A DNA stretch of 64,000 bases, from positions 1 to 64,000 of the forward strand of contig JAFEGH010000010.1 of NCBI GenBank assembly GCA_018240065.1, written 5' to 3'. Under the pieces are notes generated by a model. It worked only from the letters and a program-made list of their open reading frames with translations, did no database searches and was not told where the DNA came from. Numbering within the stretch: position 1 is the stretch's first letter; every line of letters begins with the position of its first letter. Both the position numbers and the translations under genes were made by a program. Origin of the DNA: Verrucomicrobiota bacterium. GTDB lineage: Bacteria > Chlamydiota > Chlamydiia > Chlamydiales > Rhabdochlamydiaceae. This document shows positions 38,469 to 46,513 of the stretch, one piece after another.

Positions 38469-39074
38469 TTAAATGTCATCAAACGCTTTGAACACTAAAT
38501 CAGGAGAGAATCCACGCCTGCAGAGTTTCGCCATCAGCTTCCTCATCTCAGCAGGATCGCTGCGATCGATTTTTTTGCCAAGTTTGCTCATCCATTTTTG
38601 CAAAGCATCCGCGTCAGAGGGCGCTGCGCTCTGAAGATGTTCCCGCAGCGCGATTTCGCTGATCCCTTTCTTTTGTCTAAGTTTGAAGAGAACCGCCTTT
38701 GCGCTCTGCCCTTTTTTTAACTCTTTGGCGACAAGGCGTGCGATTTCCTGAGAATCGTCGAGATACTTTTTTTCTCTGCAAAAGCCGACCACCGCTTTGG
38801 CAGCCGGGAGTGAGATCCCTTTTGAAACGAGCCTGGTCTCGAGGTCTGAGGAGAGCAGGGCGCGCTGGGACAGCAGGTAAATGGCGTACCTTTTGCCTAC
38901 TTTATCTTCCAGAAGGGTAAAACGGCTTAAAAAATCTTCCCAGGACAACCCTGGAGGAAATTTTCTTAACTCATTGATAAAAAGAGACTTACCAACCTCT
39001 CGCCAGACTTCCCCTTCCCATAGAAGGAGCAGTGTTTTTGGGTCATTTTTCTTAATTTCCAGCTCTAAGCTCAT
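38469..39074 (-). CDS. recX: RecX-like regulatory protein
   Basis: 201 residues from the ATG at 39074 (MSLELEI); an upstream start adds seven residues. RecX-type three-helix repeats are visible: 'RYAIYLLSQRALLSSDLETR', 'KKYLDDSQEIARLVAKELKK', 'KAVLFKLRQKKGISEIALRE' and 'LMAKLCRRGFSPDLVFKAF'. RecX binds and inhibits RecA filaments. No recA is in the window. Assignment rests on the repeat pattern. Confidence 0.8.
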   Translation of the reverse strand: MSLELEIKKNDPKTLLLLWEGEVWREVGKSLFINELRKFPPGLSWEDFLSRFTLLEDKVGKRYAIYLLSQRALLSSDLETRLVSKGISLPAAKAVVGFCREKKYLDDSQEIARLVAKELKKGQSAKAVLFKLRQKKGISEIALREHLQSAAPSDADALQKWMSKLGKKIDRSDPAEMRKLMAKLCRRGFSPDLVFKAFDDI

Positions 39075-39116
39075 AATTTTAAGTATGTTAAACAATTAAT
39101 TCAGGTCAAATAAAAA

Positions 39117-39145
39117 TTGTAATTATACTCAAACTAGGATATAAT
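39117..39145 (+). promoter_or_regulatory. Sigma-70-type promoter
   Basis: TTGTAA (39117-39122) and a perfect TATAAT (39140-39145) with a 17-base spacer, 44 bases before the start of the small protein gene. Confidence 0.65.
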
Positions 39146-39189
39146 TAAATATGAAAGAGTAGAGTTTAATCTCTCTCGAGGAGAACACC

Positions 39190-39399
39190 ATGTCAATAGC
39201 ATCTACCAACGCTCTTAACCAAACTCCACAGGAGAATTTTGCGCCGAACAATATCCCTCCTAACACTGATGCTTACTATAATACAGTAGGTTTTGCTACG
39301 AACCTTTCAGCTTTTTTAGCGACCGTAATACAGGAAGATCAGCAGGCTCAGGAGAACGGCCTCAATCAAATCAAAGACGCCATCAACGGACAAACTTAA
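39190..39399 (+). CDS. Small protein with VIQ...AI(N/D)G tail, paralogue 1
   Basis: 69 residues; a strong ribosome site (GAGGAG) precedes the ATG. It is Asn/Gln-rich, with a short hydrophobic helix (VGFATNLSAFLATVIQEDQQ) and a tail ending IKDAINGQT. It has its own promoter and terminator, so it is an independent unit. The tail resembles that of the next gene (VIQQQQ...MKKAIDGDS). No known domain. The shape (small, polar, amphipathic helix) resembles secreted or needle-type proteins, but nothing proves it. Confidence 0.7.
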   Translation: MSIASTNALNQTPQENFAPNNIPPNTDAYYNTVGFATNLSAFLATVIQEDQQAQENGLNQIKDAINGQT

Positions 39400-39408
39400 G
39401 AACCCGTT

Positions 39409-39440
39409 CCGCCCCTAATCTCTTTAGGGGCGGTTTTTTT
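39409..39440 (+). terminator. Strong Rho-independent terminator
   Basis: CCGCCCCTAA (39409-39418) and TTAGGGGCGG (39424-39433) form a perfect 10-bp stem with a five-base loop, followed by seven T. Confidence 0.92.
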
Positions 39441-39536
39441 ATTCTATTGTTGATCAAATAATCGAAATAAATTATTGTTATAACTATAAAGACATAACTA
39501 TTTATTTTAACTTTCCACTCTTTTAAAGGACTAACA

Positions 39537-39812
39537 ATGAGCATTCCCAGCGACCCCTCCCAACTCCCCCCGACGCCCCCCACCCAACCTCCCCAGTCGC
39601 AACCTCAAGGCTCTCTTCCAACAAGCTATGTCGATCCGACCGGCGCATGGGCCAAATTTCTCAGCACTACCGGCGCCCAGGCTACTGCCCAGGACGTTCA
39701 AATGTTTTTACAGGGTATGCTTAAAATGTTCAGTATCGTCATTCAACAGCAGCAGGCCGCGGCCCAGCGGGCAGCCGCCAATATGAAAAAAGCGATTGAT
39801 GGCGACTCGTAA
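39537..39812 (+). CDS. Small Pro/Gln-rich protein, paralogue 2
   Basis: 91 residues with AAAGGA seven bases before the ATG. The N-terminal 30 residues are Pro/Ser/Gln-rich and look disordered. A helical part follows (FLQGMLKMFSIVIQQQQAAA) and ends in MKKAIDGDS. It shares the start MSI and the tail pattern with the gene just upstream, so both probably descend from one duplication. A separate promoter is expected because a strong terminator lies between them. Function unknown. Confidence 0.7.
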   Translation: MSIPSDPSQLPPTPPTQPPQSQPQGSLPTSYVDPTGAWAKFLSTTGAQATAQDVQMFLQGMLKMFSIVIQQQQAAAQRAAANMKKAIDGDS

Positions 39813-39853
39813 CTTTCTTTTCATTTCCTCTGCGATCTGCTATCATTTCAGGC

Positions 39854-40774
39854 ATGGCTACACCCGGCGATTTAACAGATTTTTTTACAGTATCTCTTCC
39901 TGAGGCTGAGATCCGCCTCGATAAGCTGCTTTCTGTCCATTTTCCCGACCATTCGCGAACCTATTTCCAGTATCTCATTGAGCAAGGCTGCGTCCTTGTC
40001 AATGGATCGGTCCTGAAAAAAAGGGAGCATGCGAAAGTGGGCGATGAGGTAGAGGTCTGCTTCCAACTGACTCCTGAAATTTCTCTGGAACCCCAGAATA
40101 TTCCCTTGGACATCCTTTATGAGGATGAGCATCTGATCGCTGTGAACAAACCAGCTAATATGGTCGTCCACCCGGCTCCGGGGCATCCGAAAGACACTTT
40201 CGTCAACGCCTTATTGTATCACTGCCAGAGCCTCCAAGGAACCGATCCTTTGCGTCCAGGGATCGTCCACCGCTTGGACAAGGACACGTCGGGCATTATC
40301 CTTGCCGCCAAAACGGCAATGGCCCACGCCAAACTCGTCGAGCTTTTTTCAGAAAGGCGCATTCAAAAATACTATCTCGCTGTCTGTGTCGGCACTCCTA
40401 AAGAGGGGCTAATCGACGCACCGATCAAACGCCATCCTGTCCAAAGAAAAGAGATGGCGGTGAATTTTGCCGATGGAAAAGAAGCCAAAAGCGTCTGCCG
40501 CGTGCTTGGTAAGAACGAACAGCTCTCCTTAGTGGAGGTACAACTTTTGACAGGGAGAACCCACCAGATCAGAGTTCACCTCAAGCATATCGGCTGTCCG
40601 ATCCTGGGAGACGGGGTCTACGGCTCAGCGAATGCTAACAAAAAATTCCACCCCCAAAGACAGCTTTTGCACGCTCAGAGGCTTGAGTTCCGGCACCCCA
40701 TCACAGGTGTCGCCTTAAACCTGTCCGCCCCAATCCCAAAAGACCTCATGTTCTATGTCGAGCTCTTGAGATAA
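39854..40774 (+). CDS. rluD: 23S rRNA pseudouridine synthase, RluD family
   Basis: 306 residues. An N-terminal S4 domain ('RLDKLLSVHFPDHSRTYFQY' to 'VLVNGSVLKKREHAKVGDEV') precedes the RluA/RluD catalytic core with the Asp motif HRLDKDTSGIIL. 'LTGRTHQIRVHLKHIGCPIL' is also typical. RluD modifies helix 69 of 23S rRNA. In Chlamydia an sfhB (rluD) gene sits next to the KH protein, as here. Confidence 0.93.
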   Translation: MATPGDLTDFFTVSLPEAEIRLDKLLSVHFPDHSRTYFQYLIEQGCVLVNGSVLKKREHAKVGDEVEVCFQLTPEISLEPQNIPLDILYEDEHLIAVNKPANMVVHPAPGHPKDTFVNALLYHCQSLQGTDPLRPGIVHRLDKDTSGIILAAKTAMAHAKLVELFSERRIQKYYLAVCVGTPKEGLIDAPIKRHPVQRKEMAVNFADGKEAKSVCRVLGKNEQLSLVEVQLLTGRTHQIRVHLKHIGCPILGDGVYGSANANKKFHPQRQLLHAQRLEFRHPITGVALNLSAPIPKDLMFYVELLR

Positions 40775-40815
40775 CAACAAAAATTTTACCTCTATCCTGC
40801 TGATATTTAGAGAGA

Positions 40816-40842
40816 TTGACATTGTCCCTAGCCGAATATACC
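40816..40842 (+). promoter_or_regulatory. Candidate promoter of khpA
   Basis: A perfect -35 TTGACA (40816-40821) lies 15 bases from TATACC (40837-40842), 85 bases before khpA. The spacer is short. Confidence 0.45.
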
Positions 40843-40926
40843 TTTTTTAGTTATGATTGAATTTGTGTAAGTTATTTTTCTTCTTCTATTGCCAATTCTC
40901 TGGGAATTCTAAATGAGGATCGAATT

Positions 40927-41172
40927 ATGAAAGAGTTTGTCGAATACATCGTAAAGAACCTGGTCGACCATCCTGAAAAAGTCAATATCACCGAAGTCGG
41001 CGGCACCCACACTTTAATCATCGAGCTAAAAGTAGAAAAGTCAGACATTGGCAAAATTATCGGCAAAAAAGGGAAAACGATCAATGCGATCCGGACTCTT
41101 TTAATGTCAGTTGCGAGCCGCAACGGCATCCGCGTTAATCTTGAAATCATCGAAGAAGAAGAAGCTAAGTAA
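40927..41172 (+). CDS. khpA: KH-domain RNA-binding protein KhpA
   Basis: 81 residues; GAGGA precedes the ATG. It is a single KH domain with the GxxG loop in 'IGKIIGKKGKTINAIRTLL'. KhpA (YlqC/UPF0109) binds RNA, often with KhpB, and affects translation and cell size in other bacteria. It has the expected length and the same neighbour (rluD) as in Chlamydia. Confidence 0.92.
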   Translation: MKEFVEYIVKNLVDHPEKVNITEVGGTHTLIIELKVEKSDIGKIIGKKGKTINAIRTLLMSVASRNGIRVNLEIIEEEEAK

Positions 41173-41215
41173 TCTTTTTCCTGATCGGAACGATTAATTT
41201 ATTTCCTCTTGGATC

Positions 41216-43870
41216 TTACTCAACGAGCTTGGGAAGATAGGGGGAAATCATTGCTTTGCGCGAGTTAATCAATCCCGCCTTATATTTCAGAACGGCGATC
41301 GACAGAGCGTTCTTATCGACGGTGATTTTCTTTGGAATCGGCAGAAAGCTTTCTGCGAAAATCTGTTCATAGGCCTTTGCTTTATCCCCGTAAAACTCCA
41401 CAGAGAGTCCATTCTTTTGTATTTGAGGCGAAGAACGGAAGGCGTTCAAAAACCCTTTCAAGTGTTCGATCGACTGCTCTGTAAAAGGAATCCACAGCCA
41501 CAGCTCATCCTGATGTTTGTAATCCCCTTCTGTCCCGGCAAAGAGGTCTTCTGCGCCTGCAATCGTGCTGATCATCTGCATATGCAAGTCTACTTCCTGG
41601 CGGTCGCGATAAAAATCGAGGCCATTGTCGTACCAGCGTTTGCGCAAGGAATGGCTATACTTGGAATAAACGGGATAATTGCGGGCAAACAGCTTGAACT
41701 GACCGACTCTGGCGCAGCCATTCTGCTCTTTCGTATCGTCAAAGAAGGAAGATTCCTGTCCCTTGGCACATAACGCGATATTCTCTTCGACTGCGTCTTC
41801 CTTGGCCAGGTAGATCTTGCGATAGAGAGAATACATATCGGAATTCTGCAGGATGCGGGCTGAGGCCTTGCGGACAAAGTCCTTGTCGCGCGGAATATCG
41901 CTGAGCGTAATCACTTCGACCTGCGTTTGGAGCATGATCGATTTGAGCCTGTTGATCAGCTGGGCGACGCATTCCACGTCGCGCTGGGACACTTTGGTCA
42001 GAAGATCGGTGTCGTCAAGGATGCCGTAAAGGAAATGAAGATACTCGAGGTACTCGCGGCTGGAATCAATGAAAAAGCCTTTATTCTCCTCTGCCGCAAG
42101 CTGCTTTTGGATCAGGCGCGTCATCAGCCTCTTGCTTTGAGAAGACGAGAGATTCTTGCCAAGCGATGCCGTCTGTTTGTCGATCTGCGCTTTGGTCATC
42201 CCGCCCGTGCCGAAGCGGTCATTGATCGCAAAGGCCATTTCAGCGCAAAGAACGTTGGAAGACTGCGCGTCGGCGATGATAGCCATCGGCGCGGAAGAGG
42301 TCTGCAGAGAGCTCTTGTGATGGTCGATCACGCTGATCACTTCGAGATAGGAGGGGATCTTGGTCTCCTCGCGGTTACAGAAGTCGCGCAGGGTAACGGT
42401 TCCCAAAAGCGGCTGGTGCAAATCCTGGGAATGAACGATCCCAAGGGGAATCAATTTTCCGCCTTTGTCTGTCGCGGTGACACTGAGGTAGGGATAGTTG
42501 CCCATTTTGCTTTTGATCTCATCGACATCGGCGCGATAGCTGACTGACTGGGGCAGGTAGCCGAAGACATTTGTCTTGATACTCAGAGCCACATCAAGGC
42601 GTTCGACGAAGGTGCGGACGCTCTGAATCGCGTTGTCGAGTCCCTTGATGATCTTCTCCAGATAATTGAAGATCCGCGATCTGTTCTCGACGAGCGCTCC
42701 CGAACGATCGAAAAGATGTGACTTGTGCATCGACTCGACGAGGTCGACAAACTCCTGGAAGTCGAAAAGAGAAAGATCCTTCATCGCTTTGGCGAATTCT
42801 TCGATGGTGCAGTCGAGTCCTTTTTTAACGCCGAGGACCTTGCAGAGATAGTCCTGAGTATATTTGCGCTGCTTCTCCGTAAACTCTTTCGCAGGCTGGC
42901 AATCGCCAAGTTTGGCAAGAAATACCTCTTTGATGAAGGCTGGTATGTCTTTCTGAGACAGTTTTTCTTTCGCAAAGAGGGCGATGAGTTTGACGTGGAG
43001 ATGGTTTTCAAACCACCTGAGGCAGTTGTTGAGCATCATGATGACCTGGCGGACTCCTTCGACGTCGAAGTTGCGCCAATCGCCCAGATAATATCCTTCA
43101 TCGTCGACAAGTACGATCGCATTCTGCGTGCGCTCGTGGTCGATCATCTGGGTCGACTCGCTCGTCTGTTTGCGGACTAGCCCTTTCTGCGTCATCAAAT
43201 CGATGCCCGACAAAGCGAGCGTCGTGCGGGTTTTAGCAAGCAGATTAAAGACTGAGTCGCCGAAGATATGATTGAAGAAAAGCTTAATCTCGATCTGAGA
43301 AGTAGGGGCGCCGCCCGGAATATTCCATAAATGCAGCCCGTCAGAAACACGCGCTGTAAACGCATCGACCCATCCCCAAAAGGAGGAGATCGTCGTGTCG
43401 AGGTCGGGAGAGCCATGGGCTGTCACGAAATGGGAGCCGGGGTAAACTTTTCCCATGCCGATGGGGAAGAGGATCTGGAACTCATCGCGGGGAACCCACT
43501 TGCCGGCAATCTTAGCCCGGGCGAGATAGTTGTCCTGGGCGCTCAATTGGGAGAACTGGTTCAGCCAGAGCTCAAAATGAAAAAAGGCATAGGACTCGAG
43601 GACTTTGAGGGCATTGACCTGCTCGATATAATCGATGACGGCAGGAAGCAGGAAACAAGGGGTTTTGGCTTTAAGAATCAGATCGTAGAGAACGTGGTTG
43701 ACCCGTTCGTTCTTTTGTTTTTCGTTTAACCGATGGAACTCTTTGCTCTGGAATTCCTTGAACAACCGGGGCAGGTTCTCAAATTTCGGAATGGAGATCT
43801 TGAAATCTCCGAGATATTTCGCATTGCGATCGGGACTTGCAGATCCCTTCTTCCCAGAGCCTTTTCCCAT
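41216..43870 (-). CDS. Large DHH-like phosphoesterase/pyrophosphatase-related protein
   Basis: 884 residues from the ATG at 43870; a TTG five codons upstream is the only earlier start. The sequence has two metal-binding signatures of the DHH superfamily: 'VTAHGSPDLDT' at ~149-159 and 'VISVIDHHKSS' near 515. These are 360 residues apart, much further than in standard DHH enzymes, so a large helical insert separates them. The last ~300 residues have no family I recognise. Family II pyrophosphatases and c-di-AMP phosphodiesterases are DHH proteins; which substrate applies here is unknown. It lies 35 bases downstream of the tRNA on the same strand. Confidence 0.65.
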   Translation of the reverse strand: MGKGSGKKGSASPDRNAKYLGDFKISIPKFENLPRLFKEFQSKEFHRLNEKQKNERVNHVLYDLILKAKTPCFLLPAVIDYIEQVNALKVLESYAFFHFELWLNQFSQLSAQDNYLARAKIAGKWVPRDEFQILFPIGMGKVYPGSHFVTAHGSPDLDTTISSFWGWVDAFTARVSDGLHLWNIPGGAPTSQIEIKLFFNHIFGDSVFNLLAKTRTTLALSGIDLMTQKGLVRKQTSESTQMIDHERTQNAIVLVDDEGYYLGDWRNFDVEGVRQVIMMLNNCLRWFENHLHVKLIALFAKEKLSQKDIPAFIKEVFLAKLGDCQPAKEFTEKQRKYTQDYLCKVLGVKKGLDCTIEEFAKAMKDLSLFDFQEFVDLVESMHKSHLFDRSGALVENRSRIFNYLEKIIKGLDNAIQSVRTFVERLDVALSIKTNVFGYLPQSVSYRADVDEIKSKMGNYPYLSVTATDKGGKLIPLGIVHSQDLHQPLLGTVTLRDFCNREETKIPSYLEVISVIDHHKSSLQTSSAPMAIIADAQSSNVLCAEMAFAINDRFGTGGMTKAQIDKQTASLGKNLSSSQSKRLMTRLIQKQLAAEENKGFFIDSSREYLEYLHFLYGILDDTDLLTKVSQRDVECVAQLINRLKSIMLQTQVEVITLSDIPRDKDFVRKASARILQNSDMYSLYRKIYLAKEDAVEENIALCAKGQESSFFDDTKEQNGCARVGQFKLFARNYPVYSKYSHSLRKRWYDNGLDFYRDRQEVDLHMQMISTIAGAEDLFAGTEGDYKHQDELWLWIPFTEQSIEHLKGFLNAFRSSPQIQKNGLSVEFYGDKAKAYEQIFAESFLPIPKKITVDKNALSIAVLKYKAGLINSRKAMISPYLPKLVE

Positions 43871-43904
43871 AGAAAAACACTTCAAAATAAGTTAAGAAAA
43901 AAAC

Positions 43905-43977
43905 GGATTGAGCAGGACTCGAACCTGCGACCGCCCGCTTAGAAGGCGGGTGCTCTATCCAGCTGAGCTATCAATCC
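43905..43977 (-). tRNA. tRNA-Arg (anticodon UCU)
   Basis: A 73-base cloverleaf on the minus strand: acceptor GGATTGA pairing with TCAATCC, D-arm GCTC/GAGC, anticodon arm CCCGC-CTTCTAA-GCGGG, and T-arm GCAGG-TTCGAGT-CCTGC. The anticodon is TCT, reading AGA (and AGG by wobble). CCA is not encoded. It is an arginine isoacceptor by its anticodon. Confidence 0.95.
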
Positions 43978-44115
43978 AAGAATGCCTTCTCTTCGTCTGC
44001 CAATTGCATACATCCAGAAAACGCAGGAAACTGGCAATCATCTCAAATGAGTGCATTTTAATAAATCATAAATGGTTTGGCAAGCTCCTTTCCCATTTGA
44101 GGAACGGAGCCTGAC

Positions 44116-45735
44116 TTAAGGATTGACCAGTTCGACCCCCTGATCGAATTCACGGGCATTGGCCTGGCTGCGGTAAATTTCTTCTTGATTTTCTGTCAGC
44201 CGCTGGTAGTCCTGGAAGGAGTGGATAATATGGGGTCTGACGAATATTATCACATTCCGCTTCTCATCGTTCTGACGAGTCTTGCTGAACGCGGCGCCGA
44301 TCCATGGAAGTCCTCCCAGGCAGGGAAGCCCTGCTTTGTGCTGGGCCTTTGTATTGCGGATCATCCCGCTGAGCACAAGAAAATGTTTGTCGGGTACATG
44401 GACGTGGGTCGCCATGTTCGTTTTGGTCGTCCGGATCCCATTGACCTGCGTATTGCTGTTCATCGGATCGTGGTCGATGCTCTCGGTGATCTCTTCATTC
44501 AAATTCAAGGTGATCACATCTCCTTCGCCAAGTCTAGGGGTGATGCTCAGGCTGACTCCGATGTCGCGGTACTCGATGTTCGCCGTTGTTTGCTGGCTCT
44601 GTCCGACCGTTTGAACGACGGACCCGGTAAAAGGAATGTTGTCGCCGACGAAGATCGTCGAATTCTTGTTGTCCTGGGTGATGATCTTTTGATTGAGGAC
44701 GATGGTGCTGCTGCCGTCGACCTGGAGGGCGGAGACCAGGGATCCTAGAGAAAAGTAGGACTTGCCCTTATGCCTGATGACGTCCCCGATCACACCTAGA
44801 TCAAAACCTGGGACAAGCGGAATCTGATCCAGCCCGGTGGGAGTATTCGTTGCATTGATCCCTTTCATTGTGCTGGCAAAACCGCCTGGCGCGTTGCTGC
44901 CCGGAGCGAAATTGCCCAGCCCGAAGCCCATCTTGCTGCCGTACTGGCCGCCGGCGGCCCATTGCAGGCCGAACTCCATGCTCTTTTTCACATCGGTCTC
45001 GATAACGAGGACTTCAATGAAAACCTGACGCAGAGGAATATCGAGGCTGTCCACCAGTTTGCTGAGTTTTTGCAGGGTATCGGGATCAGCGGAGAAAAGA
45101 AGCGAGTTGGTCGCCCTCACCCACTGCAGAGACTGGATTGCATTGATCAGCTTGACAGGGGCATCCGGCTGACTGCGCAAGTCACTTGCCACTTTTTTCA
45201 GAGACTCTTCGATTTCAGGCCCTTCATGATATTGGAGCTTGTACACAAAAAACTCGTAGCGCTCGCTGTCTTTGACATCGATCTTCGGGCTGTTCGACGC
45301 GATAAGCCCTTCTCCCCCTTTTTGCCAAGGCTTCCCTGCCAAGTTTTCGGAGCCCGGAGCATCATCGCTTTTGTGGATGACGAAATAACCAGAGTCGGCG
45401 GACACGGTCAGGCCATGGACTCTGAGCAACTGCACCAGCGCTTGCAGGATCATATCGGAGCTGACCGATTTTCCTGTCGAAAGCGAAATGTTGAAATTGA
45501 GGTCGCGGCTGTCATAAATGAAGTTTTCTTCCGAAACTTTCGAGACAAAACGGATAAACTCAATGACGGGAATGTCATTGAAATTGATACAGTAGCCCGC
45601 GCAGTTGTCTTGCGGCTGCGGCATTACCGCAACCTCTTCACGATTTTCTTCCGCATTCAAGATGGGAAAACTGTTGGAGGAGAACAACAAACTTGCGAGG
45701 CCACCGCGGATGATTAACTGTGTCAGCTTTTTCAT
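44116..45735 (-). CDS. gspD: Type II secretion secretin GspD
   Basis: 539 residues from the second of two adjacent ATGs. A signal peptide is followed by N-domain repeats ('INFNDIPVIEFIRFVSKVSE', 'LVQLLRVHGLTVSADSGYFV', 'RATNSLLFSADPDTLQKLSK'), and the secretin domain (~215-500) contains 'PLRQVFIEVLVIETDVKKSM', 'QKIITQDNKNSTIFVGDNIP' and 'GLPCLGGLPWIGAAFSKT'. It forms the outer-membrane pore of type II secretion. It stands alone here without gspE/F/G, unlike the clustered genes I recall in Chlamydia; the partners must lie elsewhere. It is the likely exit for Sec-exported proteins of this cluster. Confidence 0.93.
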   Translation of the reverse strand: MKKLTQLIIRGGLASLLFSSNSFPILNAEENREEVAVMPQPQDNCAGYCINFNDIPVIEFIRFVSKVSEENFIYDSRDLNFNISLSTGKSVSSDMILQALVQLLRVHGLTVSADSGYFVIHKSDDAPGSENLAGKPWQKGGEGLIASNSPKIDVKDSERYEFFVYKLQYHEGPEIEESLKKVASDLRSQPDAPVKLINAIQSLQWVRATNSLLFSADPDTLQKLSKLVDSLDIPLRQVFIEVLVIETDVKKSMEFGLQWAAGGQYGSKMGFGLGNFAPGSNAPGGFASTMKGINATNTPTGLDQIPLVPGFDLGVIGDVIRHKGKSYFSLGSLVSALQVDGSSTIVLNQKIITQDNKNSTIFVGDNIPFTGSVVQTVGQSQQTTANIEYRDIGVSLSITPRLGEGDVITLNLNEEITESIDHDPMNSNTQVNGIRTTKTNMATHVHVPDKHFLVLSGMIRNTKAQHKAGLPCLGGLPWIGAAFSKTRQNDEKRNVIIFVRPHIIHSFQDYQRLTENQEEIYRSQANAREFDQGVELVNP

Positions 45736-46015
45736 CATTTATCCGAATATTGTTCACGGCTCGCCACGAACATTATACGCAGCTTCCAACTTTTTTGAGT
45801 AGCGTTTTTCAAAATTGCTCAGCAAAATCTGCTTTAAAGAATTTTTAACAGCCAATTTCTGATTAAGACATTTAAAATAAAGCCCGCAAAAATGTTTATA
45901 AACATCCACTTATTGCTTGATGGATATTTTCTATCGTGAATAATCTTCGTGGCATCCGGGCACTTTTCATCTGATCGCAAAAGAAATGCACGCCCGCGTG
46001 TTTGGGAGTTGGATA

Positions 46016-46510
46016 ATGAAAGCAGTCACAATCGATAAACTTAACATTAAGGACCACCTGCGATGGGCGCAGGATCAGGAAGCTCTCGAATCCATTTACG
46101 TTACAGAAGCGCAAACTGTCGCGCAGCATCCGGAGCTTGTCGGACTTTCGATGATCTATCCATCGAAATTCGAGGAATTGTTCGAGCTCGCAAAAAAAAA
46201 TCAGCACTGGGCCTGTTTCACCCCGCCCAAAAACTATCATGTGTTCGGGAAGCGCTTTTTTTCCTATCGACTGTTTCCAAGCATCCATTGGGAAGATGAG
46301 GAAGAGGGAGGGGAAGAACCCTCTAATCAGGAAGAGCCCAATCACGACCTCATCCAGGCTGTAATCCGAATCAAAAAAATGGGCAGCCAGACCTCTTCCC
46401 TCTTTGAAAAAGACAAGAGCGCCATGATCAATCTTCTCGAATCAATCCGCTGGATCAACAAGCTGCTCAAGCAGATCAACGCCCGTAAGCTGCAGTATCA
46501 GAAAGGTTGA
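46016..46510 (+). CDS. Hypothetical protein with acidic insert
   Basis: 164 residues from the ATG at 46016 (GGGAG upstream); an ATG at 45986 is an alternative. No signal peptide. The N-terminal part has 'LNIKDHLRWAQDQEALESIY' and 'FFSYRLFPSIHWEDEEEGGE'; a Glu-rich stretch follows, and the C-terminus is helical (INLLESIRWINKLLKQINAR). No family I can name; it may be a chlamydia-specific small cytosolic protein. It lies divergent from gspD and convergent with the Ntn-hydrolase gene. Confidence 0.65.
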   Translation: MKAVTIDKLNIKDHLRWAQDQEALESIYVTEAQTVAQHPELVGLSMIYPSKFEELFELAKKNQHWACFTPPKNYHVFGKRFFSYRLFPSIHWEDEEEGGEEPSNQEEPNHDLIQAVIRIKKMGSQTSSLFEKDKSAMINLLESIRWINKLLKQINARKLQYQKG

Positions 46511-46513
46511 CGA

